Assembly: GCA_905202125.1 (NCBI GenBank)
Contig: CAJKQX010000015.1
Coordinates: 1 to 39,972 of the forward strand
Direction: 5' to 3'
DNA length: 39,972 nucleotides
Source of the DNA: an uncultured Prevotella sp.
GTDB lineage: Bacteria > Bacteroidota > Bacteroidia > Bacteroidales > Bacteroidaceae
A model generated the notes under the pieces. That model was not told where the DNA came from. It made no database searches and was given only the letters and a program-made list of their open reading frames with translations. The translations under genes were made by a program, and so were the position numbers. The stretch's first letter is position 1, and each line of letters opens with the position of its first letter. Shown here one piece after another: positions 1 to 7,549 of the stretch.

Positions 1-26
1 ACGGGTCCTTTTTTTCAGTGCCTTCA

Positions 27-40
27 CTCAGACACACTCA
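27..40. repeat. 14-nt motif repeated inverted at the other window end
   Basis: CTCAGACACACTCA here is the exact reverse complement of TGAGTGTGTCTGAG at 39934-39947, and the flanks are partly conserved (about 7 of 10 bases on one side). A shared inverted motif at both extremities suggests that each edge lies in a copy of the same repeat or insertion element, although no transposase is visible. The element type is unknown. Confidence 0.4.
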
Positions 41-95
41 AAGAAACAGTATCTTAATATATGCCATAAACCCCATAGGGTGCATCATAATATTT

Positions 96-227
96 CGTGA
101 GTTCCGTACAAGATTACTGTACAGTCAGTACAAAGCCTCTGTACAGTCAGTACAAAGCCCATGTACAGTCAGTACAACGTTCCTGTACTAATCGTACAAA
201 GGCCCTGTACAAAATCTGTATTTTTGC
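96..227 (+). repeat. Intergenic array of 22-bp-step palindromes (TGTACAGTCAGTACA type)
   Basis: The 15-nt imperfect palindrome TGTACAGTCAGTACA starts at 118, 140 and 162. A variant TGTACTAATCGTACA starts at 184 and a terminal variant TGTACAAAATCTGTA at 206, so the step is exactly 22 bp (about two helical turns) over five units. A degenerate sixth unit at 96 keeps only the right half. The last unit carries the tail AAAATCTG followed by a T-run, also seen at the other arrays in this window. It lies downstream of the rng stop codon. The rest of 1-337 holds only the edge motif, a 9-bp hairpin (257-265 with 273-281) and the rng terminator; I see no gene there. Function is unknown; an operator-like protein-binding ladder or a structured RNA are both possible. 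Confidence 0.8.
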
Positions 228-293
228 GGAGGTTCTGCGTTTTTGGGGGCCAAGATGATTGGAAAGATACTTTTTCCAATCAAAAGTGTATGG

Positions 294-338
294 TGCAAAA
301 AAAAGAAAGGAGCCTGAAATGTCAGACCCCTTTCTTTT
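294..338 (-). terminator. Rho-independent terminator of rng
   Basis: Inverted arms AAAAGAAAGG (301-310) and CCTTTCTTTT (329-338) form a stem. Read on the minus strand it is followed by a run of eight T. The 3' arm overlaps the rng stop codon. Confidence 0.7.
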
Positions 339-1912
339 TATTTTGTTTCAATTTCTTCTTTCATGTCAATAAACTGTTTCTTGTTGTCATAAAATTCATA
401 TTGCAAGAAAGCCAGTTTTTGTGAAGGGATGACATGTACTCCCATTCCATACTTGAGTTGCCATTTTCGTTTGAGTGAGAATATTCCCTGATTGATATAA
501 GCAGCAACGTATGGATGTACGTGAAGATGAAATGTCTTCACACCGATTTTGTTCACCAGACTGTCTATTTTACTTTCAAGTTGATCGGTAAAAATAATGC
601 TTGACTTGATTTTTCCTTTTCCGAAACATGTAGGGCAAGTCTCTTCTACATTAACGTCCATAGCCGGTCTTACGCGTTGACGTGTGATCTGCATCAGTCC
701 GAATTTGCTCAGGGGCAGGATGTTGTGTCTTGCCCTATCGCTTTGCATGTTCTTGCACATGCGTTCGTACAACAACTGTCTGTCTTCGGCAAGATTCATG
801 TCTATGAAGTCAACAACAATTATGCCGCCCATATCTCGCAGTCTGAGTTGGCGGGCAAGTTCATCGGCAGCGCCTAAATTGACATCAAGGGCATTTGCCT
901 CCTGTCCGTTGTCGGAGTGGGAGCGGTTGCCGCTATTGACATCAACAACATGGAGAGCCTCTGTGTGTTCTATGATAAGGTAGGCGCCATGTTTGTAGTT
1001 GACGGTTTTTCCAAAACTCGATTTTATTTGTTTCGTAATGTTGAAATTGTCGAATATTGGAACGTTTCCGTTGTACAGTTTTACTATATTGACCTTCTCG
1101 GGAGCGATGAGTGAAACATATTCTTTCACCTCCTTGAAAATATCCGGATCGTTGACATAGATATTTTCATAAGTCGGATTGAACAGGTCTCTCAATAGAG
1201 CAACTGTTCTTCCTGTTTCTTCGTAAATGAGTTGCGGACGTTGTTGGGTCTTCTGTATCTTAATAAGAGCGTCTTCCCATCGCTTTGTGAGGATTTTCAG
1301 TTCTGCGTCCAATTCAGCCACACGCTTGCCTTCGGCGACGGTGCGTACTATCACTCCGCAGTTTTTGGGCTTGATACTATTGATAAGTTGTTTTAACCTT
1401 GCGCGTTCTTCACCACTTTTTATTTTAGAAGATACCGATACTTTGTCGCCGAAAGGAATAAGTACAAGATAACGTCCTGCAAAACTTATTTCTCCTGTGA
1501 GGCGTGGTCCTTTGGTAGATATCGGCTCTTTGACAATTTGCACAAGCACCTCCTGTCCTTTAGTGAGGGTTGTCTGTACACTTCCGTCTTTCTTGAGATC
1601 CGGCAGTTTGGTGGCTTTACTGAACGGGTAAAGTTTTTTTCTATCGCTTTGTACTTGTTTAAGATATTTCTCGTATGAGTGGAATTGATTGCCTAAATCA
1701 AGATAATGAAGAAAGGCATCGCGATCGTAACCCACATCTACAAAGCTCGCATTAAGCCCGGGCATTAATTTTTTTACCTTTGCAATGTATATATTTCCGA
1801 CGGAAAATGACACAGAACGTGGTTCGTTCTGATATTCAACAAGTCTCTTGTCTTCTAATAAGGCTATTGATATTTCATCCTGTCGGACATCTATTACAAG
1901 TTCGCTGGTCAT
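338..1912 (-). CDS. rng: Ribonuclease G (RNase E/G family)
   Basis: Single-strand-specific endoribonuclease of the RNase E/G family, acting in rRNA maturation and mRNA decay in the cytoplasm. The 524-residue product fits RNase G rather than full-length RNase E, because it has no long C-terminal scaffold. An S1 RNA-binding domain begins near residue 39 (GNIYIAKVKKLMPGLNASFV). The DNase-I-like catalytic centre shows VVDVNSG (Asp324) and DFIDM (Asp368), which match the two metal-binding aspartates of the family. A Zn-link CPTC is at Cys426-Cys429. The ATG at 1912 gives the expected N-terminus. It is the last gene of a minus-strand group after HU and a 29-residue basic protein, but a terminator-like hairpin at 1974-2025 may uncouple it from them. 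Confidence 0.95.
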   Translation of the reverse strand: MTSELVIDVRQDEISIALLEDKRLVEYQNEPRSVSFSVGNIYIAKVKKLMPGLNASFVDVGYDRDAFLHYLDLGNQFHSYEKYLKQVQSDRKKLYPFSKATKLPDLKKDGSVQTTLTKGQEVLVQIVKEPISTKGPRLTGEISFAGRYLVLIPFGDKVSVSSKIKSGEERARLKQLINSIKPKNCGVIVRTVAEGKRVAELDAELKILTKRWEDALIKIQKTQQRPQLIYEETGRTVALLRDLFNPTYENIYVNDPDIFKEVKEYVSLIAPEKVNIVKLYNGNVPIFDNFNITKQIKSSFGKTVNYKHGAYLIIEHTEALHVVDVNSGNRSHSDNGQEANALDVNLGAADELARQLRLRDMGGIIVVDFIDMNLAEDRQLLYERMCKNMQSDRARHNILPLSKFGLMQITRQRVRPAMDVNVEETCPTCFGKGKIKSSIIFTDQLESKIDSLVNKIGVKTFHLHVHPYVAAYINQGIFSLKRKWQLKYGMGVHVIPSQKLAFLQYEFYDNKKQFIDMKEEIETK

Positions 1913-1973
1913 TCTATTTTTCCCTTAGCTTTATTTATTTTTCACATTGACACCGTCACCGGTGTTTGGCTGT

Positions 1974-2025
1974 ATAATAAAAGGGCGAGTCAAGAAATCC
2001 TGAGCGGATGCATTGACGCGCCCTT
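1974..2025 (-). terminator. Terminator or attenuator between the small ribosomal gene and rng
   Basis: AAGGGCGAGTCAA (1981-1993) pairs with TTGACGCGCCCTT (2013-2025) with one mismatch, and a T-rich tract follows on the minus strand. It sits 3' of the 29-residue gene and upstream of rng, so it could end the HU transcript or only partly attenuate it. Confidence 0.65.
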
Positions 2026-2064
2026 GTTAGGAACTGACCAATTAGGGCAAGTTACAAATAAACT

Positions 2065-2154
2065 TTACTTGCTCTTATGTCTGTTCTTTCTCAGTCTTTT
2101 TTTACGTTTATGCGTAGCCATCTTGTGGCCCTTCTTTTTCTTTCCGTTTGGCAT
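2065..2154 (-). CDS. 29-residue basic protein, AURKAIP1/COX24-domain type (bacterial mS38-like ribosomal protein)
   Basis: The minus-strand ORF from ATG at 2154 to TAA at 2065-2067 encodes only 29 residues, beginning MPNGKKKKGHKMATHKRKKR and ending NRHKSK. More than half the residues are Lys, Arg or His. Bacteroidota genomes carry an almost identical small protein annotated as AURKAIP1/COX24 domain-containing, the domain of the mitochondrial small-subunit protein mS38; a ribosomal role is therefore inferred from the family. It sits 61 nt downstream of HU and upstream of rng on the same strand, and a terminator-like hairpin follows. Its extreme length means it is easily missed by gene callers with a length cutoff. 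Confidence 0.85.
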   Translation of the reverse strand: MPNGKKKKGHKMATHKRKKRLRKNRHKSK

Positions 2155-2215
2155 AGCTTTAAATTTTTTTATTTGTTATGTTGTTGTATATGTTTAATGC
2201 TTGGGTATTTACGAT

Positions 2216-2497
2216 TTATTCGCCTTTCATTTTGTCGACAAAACATTTTGCCGGTTTAAAACTTGGTAAATCGTGAGCCTCTATTATCATTGTGGTCTTT
2301 TTCAGAATATTTCTTGCAGTTTTAGCAGCTCTGTGTTTGATTATGAAACTACCGAAACCACGCAGATAGACATTGTCCTTGTTTATGAGCAGACTGTTCT
2401 TGATGGTCTCCATAAAACTTTCTACAACCACGGCTACATCTTTTTTAGGCAAGCCGGTATTGATGGCGATTTGATTGATAATATCTGCTTTTGTCAT
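2216..2497 (-). CDS. HU/IHF-family DNA-binding protein
   Basis: A 93-residue nucleoid protein of the HU/IHF family, expected to bind and bend DNA as a dimer. The N-terminus MTKADIINQIAINTGLPKKD matches the helical dimerisation region. The beta-arm region begins with LRGFGSFIIKHRAAKTARN, where the GFGSF motif and the basic residues are typical. The arm is slightly divergent (NILKKTTMIIEAHDLPSFKP instead of the usual NPxTG stretch). The C-terminus FKPAKCFVDKM is family-like. It has its own promoter (2550-2580) and leads the minus-strand group HU, 29-residue protein, rng. Confidence 0.93.
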   Translation of the reverse strand: MTKADIINQIAINTGLPKKDVAVVVESFMETIKNSLLINKDNVYLRGFGSFIIKHRAAKTARNILKKTTMIIEAHDLPSFKPAKCFVDKMKGE

Positions 2498-2549
2498 TTT
2501 ATTTTATTTAAATATTATGATTTGTTTTTTCCTTTTCTCATTCGAACTG

Positions 2550-2580
2550 CAAAGATACTGGTTTTTTTGCGTCGTACAAA
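2550..2580 (-). promoter_or_regulatory. Bacteroidota promoter for HU
   Basis: On the minus strand TTTG (2580-2577) is followed after 19 bp by TATCTTTG (2557-2550), matching the -33/-7 consensus of the primary sigma factor of Bacteroidota. It lies 53 nt upstream of the HU start. Confidence 0.7.
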
Positions 2581-2710
2581 AAATATTATGACTTTTTTTA
2601 GTTTATCCGTCAACAACTACTTTCCGAACTTGCTATCATACACTGAATTAGCTTAATGGTGGGTTGTAGCCCGGCCTGTTTGCAGTCCGATTAATTATTG
2701 TGATTTTCTA

Positions 2711-2740
2711 TTTGTTTGTTTTGCTTTTTTCTTACCTTTG
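2711..2740 (+). promoter_or_regulatory. Bacteroidota promoter for pyk
   Basis: TTTG (2711-2714), an 18-bp spacer and TACCTTTG (2733-2740) lie 33 nt before the ATG at 2774. The short distance leaves a leader of about 25 nt. Confidence 0.65.
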
Positions 2741-2773
2741 CATATTGTTAGGATATTTGCAAAACCAGATGTT

Positions 2774-4219
2774 ATGAAAAAGACAAAGATTGTAGCTTCG
2801 ATCAGTGACCGGCGTTGTTCTCCCGAGTTTATAAGAAAATTGTTTTTTGCGGGAATGAATGTAGTAAGGATGAATACTGCGCATGCCACACCCGAAGGGA
2901 TAAGAAATATAGTGAAAAATGTTCGATCGGTATCATCGCATATTGCTTTGATGATTGACACCAAAGGACCTGAAATACGTACAACGGCCGTAGTCGAGCC
3001 AATTAATTATAAAACAGGAGACGTGGTGAAAATATTCGGCCGTCCCGAGATGGAATCGTCTCATGATATTATTAATGTGTCTTATTCCGACATAACAAAA
3101 GATGTGAAGACCGGTGACCACATGTTGTTTGATGATGGCGAACTTGATATGCTTGTTCTCGAAAATACCGGACCTATGCTTGTTGCTCAGGTGCAAAACG
3201 ATGGAGTGCTTGGCTCGCACAAGAGTGTCAATGTTCCGGGCGTGCATATCGATTTGCCTCCTTTGACTGAAAAAGATTTGAGAAACATAAAACTTGCCAT
3301 TGAGCTTGATATTGATTTCATTGCTCATTCCTTTGTTCGTTCAGCGGCTGATGTGAAGACGATACAAAAGATTCTTGACGAACATAATAGTGATATCAAG
3401 ATTATATCAAAAATCGAGAATCAGGAGGGTGTCGATAACATCGATGAGATAATCGATGCATCTTATGGCATAATGATTGCCCGCGGTGATTTGGGTATTG
3501 AGGTGCCCATCGAGCGAATTCCTGGTATTCAGCGACAACTCATCGACAAGTGTGTGATAAAGAAAAAGCCTGTGATAGTGGCAACACAGATGCTGCATAC
3601 GATGATAAACAATCCGCGCCCGACACGTGCCGAGGTGACGGATATAGCAAACGCAATTTATTCAAATGCCGATGCGCTCATGCTTAGCGGCGAGACCGCC
3701 AGCGGCAAGTATCCGTTGGAGGCAGTCTGTACGATGGCCTCTGTGGCCGAACAGGCCGAACACGATCTTGTCAATCGCTTTGTACCTCTGAATGATAATT
3801 GCTCACAACGTGAGTTTCTTGCATATTCGGCAATAGAGGCTACACGCAAACTCGGAGTCGCGGGCATAGTTACCGATAGCGAGTCGGGCGAAACGGCTCG
3901 TCATCTCGCTGCTTTCCGAGGGCCTACACCGGTATTGGCAATATGTTATAAAGAGAAAACACAACGATTGTTGAATCTCAGTTTCGGTATCACTCCGATC
4001 TTTCAGAAAAAGCACAACACTCCCGAGTACCTGTTTGTGGCCTCAATACGTATGCTTCGTCAAAAAGGATATATCGGCATGAATGATAAAATCGCATATC
4101 TGAGTGGTAGTTTCGGTGAAAACGGTGGTACTACATTCCTCGAAATAAATAATGTAAGTCAGGTATTTGATAAATCATACGAGTTTCACCTGCCTCAGTA
4201 TGATTTGGTCTCAAAATAA
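2774..4219 (+). CDS. pyk: Pyruvate kinase
   Basis: Transfers phosphate from phosphoenolpyruvate to ADP, the last step of glycolysis, in the cytoplasm. The 481-residue product has the family landmarks in order: KTKIVASISDRR near the N-terminus, NVVRMNTAHA and DTKGPEIRTT of the barrel, a B-domain insert, the catalytic-lysine strand IISKIENQEGVDN, the metal-binding segment MIARGDLGIEVP, VIVATQMLHTMINNPRPTRAE (the MLxSM-type loop here reads MLHTM), and SGETASGKYPLEAV. A C-terminal regulatory-type domain follows. I chose the ATG at 2774 because it follows the promoter closely; an in-frame TTG at 2738 overlaps the -7 box. It has its own terminator and appears monocistronic. Confidence 0.96.
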   Translation: MKKTKIVASISDRRCSPEFIRKLFFAGMNVVRMNTAHATPEGIRNIVKNVRSVSSHIALMIDTKGPEIRTTAVVEPINYKTGDVVKIFGRPEMESSHDIINVSYSDITKDVKTGDHMLFDDGELDMLVLENTGPMLVAQVQNDGVLGSHKSVNVPGVHIDLPPLTEKDLRNIKLAIELDIDFIAHSFVRSAADVKTIQKILDEHNSDIKIISKIENQEGVDNIDEIIDASYGIMIARGDLGIEVPIERIPGIQRQLIDKCVIKKKPVIVATQMLHTMINNPRPTRAEVTDIANAIYSNADALMLSGETASGKYPLEAVCTMASVAEQAEHDLVNRFVPLNDNCSQREFLAYSAIEATRKLGVAGIVTDSESGETARHLAAFRGPTPVLAICYKEKTQRLLNLSFGITPIFQKKHNTPEYLFVASIRMLRQKGYIGMNDKIAYLSGSFGENGGTTFLEINNVSQVFDKSYEFHLPQYDLVSK

Positions 4220-4235
4220 TATCACAATTTTAAAA

Positions 4236-4270
4236 GGATTCCTTTCAACTTTTGGAAGGAATCTTTTTTT
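4236..4270 (+). terminator. Terminator of pyk
   Basis: Stem GATTCCTT (4237-4244) with AAGGAATC (4256-4263), followed by seven T. The same stem arms recur at 12711-12737 after the aldose epimerase gene. Confidence 0.85.
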
Positions 4271-4307
4271 ATGGAAAGAATCCATTTGAAAATCACATTT
4301 ATTATAT

Positions 4308-4348
4308 ATACTGGTAATCCATTATTCCAAACCAGTTCGTACCAGTAT
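4308..4348 (+). promoter_or_regulatory. Candidate operator upstream of the GRE operon
   Basis: ATACTGGTA (4308-4316) is a perfect inverted repeat of TACCAGTAT (4340-4348) with a 23-nt spacer. A third half-site ACCAGT at 4331-4336 is in direct orientation, 10 bp (one helical turn) before the right arm. The set lies 46-86 nt upstream of the -7 box of the operon, where an activator or repressor could act. No regulator gene is adjacent, so the binding protein is unknown. Confidence 0.45.
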
Positions 4349-4393
4349 GTATTTTTTAACATAATATTTTCTATTAGTTTGATTTAAATACTC

Positions 4394-4401
4394 TATCTTT
4401 G
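4394..4401 (+). promoter_or_regulatory. -7 box of the GRE operon promoter
   Basis: TATCTTTG matches the Bacteroidota -7 consensus. No clear -33 TTG lies at 19-21 bp, which would suit a promoter that needs an activator. It lies 80 nt before the ATG at 4482. Confidence 0.55.
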
Positions 4402-4481
4402 CAAAAGATAAGTAGCATACCGCAATTTTAACTTGATTGCAATGGCGAAGCATTATTCCTACATCCAAAAACACTAAAAAT

Positions 4482-5237
4482 ATGAAAACCGGAACAATTT
4501 TCAGTATCGAAGAATTTGCGATACACGATGGACCGGGCATCCGCACCACAGTTTTTCTTAAAGGATGTCCTTTGCGTTGCTCATGGTGTCACAACCCTGA
4601 GGGTATATCGTCTTATCCTCAGCCTATGGTCAAGAAAGGTGTTAGTTCTGTTTGTGGCACCGTTGTCGCAGCCGGGTCTTTGGCCGCACAGCTGCTGAAG
4701 AATGTAGACATCTATAAACTCAATCATGGTGGTGTGACCTTCACTGGGGGAGAACCTCTGCGCCAGGCCGATTTTCTTGAAGAGGTGGTTAGCCTCCTCA
4801 AACCACAGGTGCACGTAGCGGTGGAGACCAGCGGGTATGTTGCTCAAGAGACGTTTCGCAGAGTTGTTTCACTCATGGATTATGTGCTGATGGATGTCAA
4901 ACACACCGACCCTGCCATACACAAAGCATTTACAGGTGTAGACAATGGACTTATACTCGATAATCTCAACTGGCTCTGCCAAAGCAACATACCTTTTGTG
5001 ATAAGAGTCCCGCTCATACCCGGAGTGAACGACACGCGCGAGAATATGCTTGCCACCATGCGCCTCATAGAGCATGCGCCCTCATTGCAACGGGTTGAAC
5101 TGTTGCCATATCACAAAACGGCCGGGGCCAAGTATGGTATGATTGGCAGGGAGTATACGCCGGGATTCGATGTTGAGGCCGTGCCCCAGGTGCACAACGT
5201 GTTTGAGGAGCACGGCATTCGTTGCCTGGTGCAATGA
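4482..5237 (+). CDS. Glycyl radical enzyme activase (radical SAM), short form
   Basis: Radical-SAM enzyme expected to abstract a hydrogen from the conserved glycine of the GRE encoded next door. The start MKTGTIFSIEEFAIHDGPGI is typical of the family, so I chose the ATG at 4482 over an in-frame ATG at 4437. Cluster ligands are Cys29, Cys33 and Cys36 in CPLRCSWC (CX3CX2C). The sequence then reads HNPEGISSYP, as in activases of non-PFL enzymes, and VTFTGGEPL, the GGE motif that contacts SAM. At 251 residues it lacks the cysteine-rich two-cluster ferredoxin-like insert usual after HNPEG in activases of about 300 residues; only one cysteine remains there (SSVCGTVV). In length it resembles PFL activase, in sequence the eliminase activases. 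It is 107 nt before the GRE gene. Confidence 0.92.
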   Translation: MKTGTIFSIEEFAIHDGPGIRTTVFLKGCPLRCSWCHNPEGISSYPQPMVKKGVSSVCGTVVAAGSLAAQLLKNVDIYKLNHGGVTFTGGEPLRQADFLEEVVSLLKPQVHVAVETSGYVAQETFRRVVSLMDYVLMDVKHTDPAIHKAFTGVDNGLILDNLNWLCQSNIPFVIRVPLIPGVNDTRENMLATMRLIEHAPSLQRVELLPYHKTAGAKYGMIGREYTPGFDVEAVPQVHNVFEEHGIRCLVQ

Positions 5238-5344
5238 AAGGTTGGTTTTATGAAATAAAGGATTTCACCTTAATATATCAAAGTTACTCATAAAAATAAT
5301 TCTTAATAGCAACAATAATATTAACAACTAAATCATATCAAGAT

Positions 5345-7414
5345 ATGAATCAAAGAATAGAATCGCTGAAGCAATATTTGATTGATAAGAATCATCATGC
5401 ATGTCGTCGCAGCCTACAAGAAGTGGGCTTGGACAATCTATGCACACAGTTGGCTCACGAAGGAGTGAGCTATGTGAAGAGATCTGCCCGCTGTCTGGCT
5501 GCAATGTTCCATAAGGAAGAGCCGGTGCTACTGCCCGGAGAGAGAATTGTGTTTACACGAACCATCAACGAGGTGGCCGAACCGCTTACTGCTGAGGAAT
5601 GGGAAGATATCAAACAGAAACACTATATACACGAGCGCGGTACCATCTCCAATATTTCTCCTGACTATGAGTACACGCTACGTGTGGGTCTTGACGCCCG
5701 TAAGCAAGAGGTGGAAGAGCGTCTGCAAAGAGGTGATGTGGACGAAGTAGGCAAAGAATATCTTGAAGCAACTCTTATGTGCATCGAATCGTTGCAGGAT
5801 TTGATAGCCCGTTATGAGCAAGAAGCCCGCAATCAGGGCGTGACCGAGGTGGCCGATGTCTTGGCTGCCATACGCACACAAGGAGCGTCATCGCTGCACG
5901 AGGCATTGCAACTGCTGCGCATATTGCATTTCGCATTGTGGGAGGCCGGCAACTATCACAATACACTGGGTCGTTTCGATCAATACATTTATCCTTATTA
6001 TAAGAAAGATGTGGAGAGCGGCCGTCTCACTAAGGAACAGGCATTCGACCTTGTGGAGGAATTCTTCCTCTCTTGCAACAAAGACAGCGACCTGTATCCG
6101 GGTATGCAGCAGGGCGACAACGGTCAGAGCATGGTGCTTGGTGGACGTGACGCGCAAGGCCACTGTCTCTTCAACGAACTGTCTGAGGCTTGCCTTCAAG
6201 CGAGCTACGAGCTGGAACTCATCGACCCCAAAATCAATATCCGTGTGGACCGCAATACTCCCGATGAGGTGTATGAACGTGGTTCATGGCTCACAAAGAA
6301 GGGATTGGGCTTCCCGCAATACAGCAATGATGATGTGGTCATCCCCGGACTATTGCGCAAGGGCTATGCCGAAGAGGATGCTTACAACTACGTGGTGGCG
6401 GCTTGTTGGGAGTTCATCATCCCGGGCCACGGCATGGACATTCCCAATATAGATGGTCTCTCGATAATTGGCTGCGTGAATGATGCCTTGCCCCAACTGG
6501 AGAAATGTGAGAGCTACGAGGATTTCTATTCACGAGTGGAGGAGTGTATGCAGAGCCGTGTCGATGAGATATGCAACGGTCATCACGATCTGTTTATTGT
6601 ACCTTCGCCTATGATTTCGCTGCTCATGGATGGCACAGTGGAGCGCGCACGCGACGTGTCCGAGGGTGCCAAATACAACAACTTCGGTATACATGGCACA
6701 GGCATTGCCACGGCTGCCGATTCTTTGGCTGCAATCAAGCGCTATTGTTTTGATGAGAAGCATGTGGAACGCAAGATGCTGCTCGAGGCTTTGGCCGATA
6801 ATTTCGCTCATCAGCCTGAATTGCTCAAGATGCTGCGCGAGGAGTCGCCCAAGATGGGTCAGGACGATGACTATGTGGACAACATCGCAGTGGCGCTGCT
6901 CGACTCATTCGACCATACTCTCGAAAACAAACGCAACGAGCGCGGAGGTGTATATCGTGCCGGTACCGGTACGGCCATGTATTATATCTGGCATGCTGAC
7001 ACACTGGGTGCTACTCCCGACGGCCGTCTGCAAGAGGAACGCATCCCTGCCAACTATTCGCCCACGCTCTTTATGAAGCAGAAGGGCCCAATATCTGTCA
7101 TCAAATCGTTTACCAAGCCTCATTTGACCAATGTCATCAATGGCGGTCCGCTCACATTAGAGTTCGACCAGTCGGTATTCAACAACGAGGAGAGCGTGAA
7201 GAAACTTGGAATGCTCGTGAAGACCTACGTGGTGTTGGGCGGACATCAGTTGCAGCTCAACACTGTGAGCCGCGAGACACTGCTCGATGCCAAAGCTCAT
7301 CCCGAGAATCACAAACAACTGATTGTGCGTGTATGGGGATGGAGCGGCTATTTCGTTGAGCTCGACGAATGCTATCAGGATCATGTGATCAACCGCATTG
7401 AGTTTGGCATCTGA
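5345..7414 (+). CDS. Glycyl radical enzyme of unknown substrate (non-PFL, eliminase-type active site)
   Basis: Oxygen-sensitive member of the pyruvate formate-lyase/glycerol dehydratase superfamily. The glycyl-radical loop near the C-terminus reads RVWGWSGYF with Gly665 as the radical site, and GGHQLQLNTVSRETLLDAKAHPE just before it is the usual preceding stretch. The thiyl cysteine is Cys354 in VVAACWEFIIPGHG. PFL has a double cysteine here, whereas this protein has Cys-Trp-Glu, keeping the C-x-E pattern of dehydratase/eliminase members, whose motif is commonly GCVE. GRFDQYIYPYY is the conserved core segment. At 689 residues it is shorter than the characterised members I know (roughly 760-900), mainly at the N-terminus. 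Its neighbours are an activase, a sugar porter, a GH127 enzyme and an aldose epimerase, suggesting a sugar, polyol or sugar-conjugate substrate. It is not PFL; the exact reaction cannot be named from sequence. Confidence 0.9.
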   Translation: MNQRIESLKQYLIDKNHHACRRSLQEVGLDNLCTQLAHEGVSYVKRSARCLAAMFHKEEPVLLPGERIVFTRTINEVAEPLTAEEWEDIKQKHYIHERGTISNISPDYEYTLRVGLDARKQEVEERLQRGDVDEVGKEYLEATLMCIESLQDLIARYEQEARNQGVTEVADVLAAIRTQGASSLHEALQLLRILHFALWEAGNYHNTLGRFDQYIYPYYKKDVESGRLTKEQAFDLVEEFFLSCNKDSDLYPGMQQGDNGQSMVLGGRDAQGHCLFNELSEACLQASYELELIDPKINIRVDRNTPDEVYERGSWLTKKGLGFPQYSNDDVVIPGLLRKGYAEEDAYNYVVAACWEFIIPGHGMDIPNIDGLSIIGCVNDALPQLEKCESYEDFYSRVEECMQSRVDEICNGHHDLFIVPSPMISLLMDGTVERARDVSEGAKYNNFGIHGTGIATAADSLAAIKRYCFDEKHVERKMLLEALADNFAHQPELLKMLREESPKMGQDDDYVDNIAVALLDSFDHTLENKRNERGGVYRAGTGTAMYYIWHADTLGATPDGRLQEERIPANYSPTLFMKQKGPISVIKSFTKPHLTNVINGGPLTLEFDQSVFNNEESVKKLGMLVKTYVVLGGHQLQLNTVSRETLLDAKAHPENHKQLIVRVWGWSGYFVELDECYQDHVINRIEFGI

Positions 7415-7435
7415 TACGATATATTAAATGATAGT

Positions 7436-7480
7436 AAAGGTGGGTTTTATGTTTTCTGATTTTAAGAGGACATACCCACC
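7436..7480 (+). other. Intercistronic stem-loop after the GRE gene
   Basis: GGTGGGT (7439-7445) pairs with ACCCACC (7474-7480). No T-run follows, so it is more likely an mRNA-stability or processing element than a terminator. Its 5' arm region AAAGGTGGGTTTTATG (7436-7451) is almost repeated after the preceding gene, at 5237-5252 (AAAGGTTGGTTTTATG). Confidence 0.4.
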
Positions 7481-7549
7481 AATTCAAAAAAAACAATAAT
7501 GTGGTTTATATATAACCCACTTAAACATAAAATAAAGAACATAGTCATT

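Noticed and set aside
118..220. CRISPR-like array
   Set aside because: The unit is a 15-nt palindrome and the gaps are only 7 nt and partly conserved, far too short for spacers. No cas gene is present.
5345..7414. Annotation as pyruvate formate-lyase (pflB)
   Set aside because: PFL needs two adjacent active-site cysteines; here the site is Cys-Trp-Glu, and the radical loop and length also differ.
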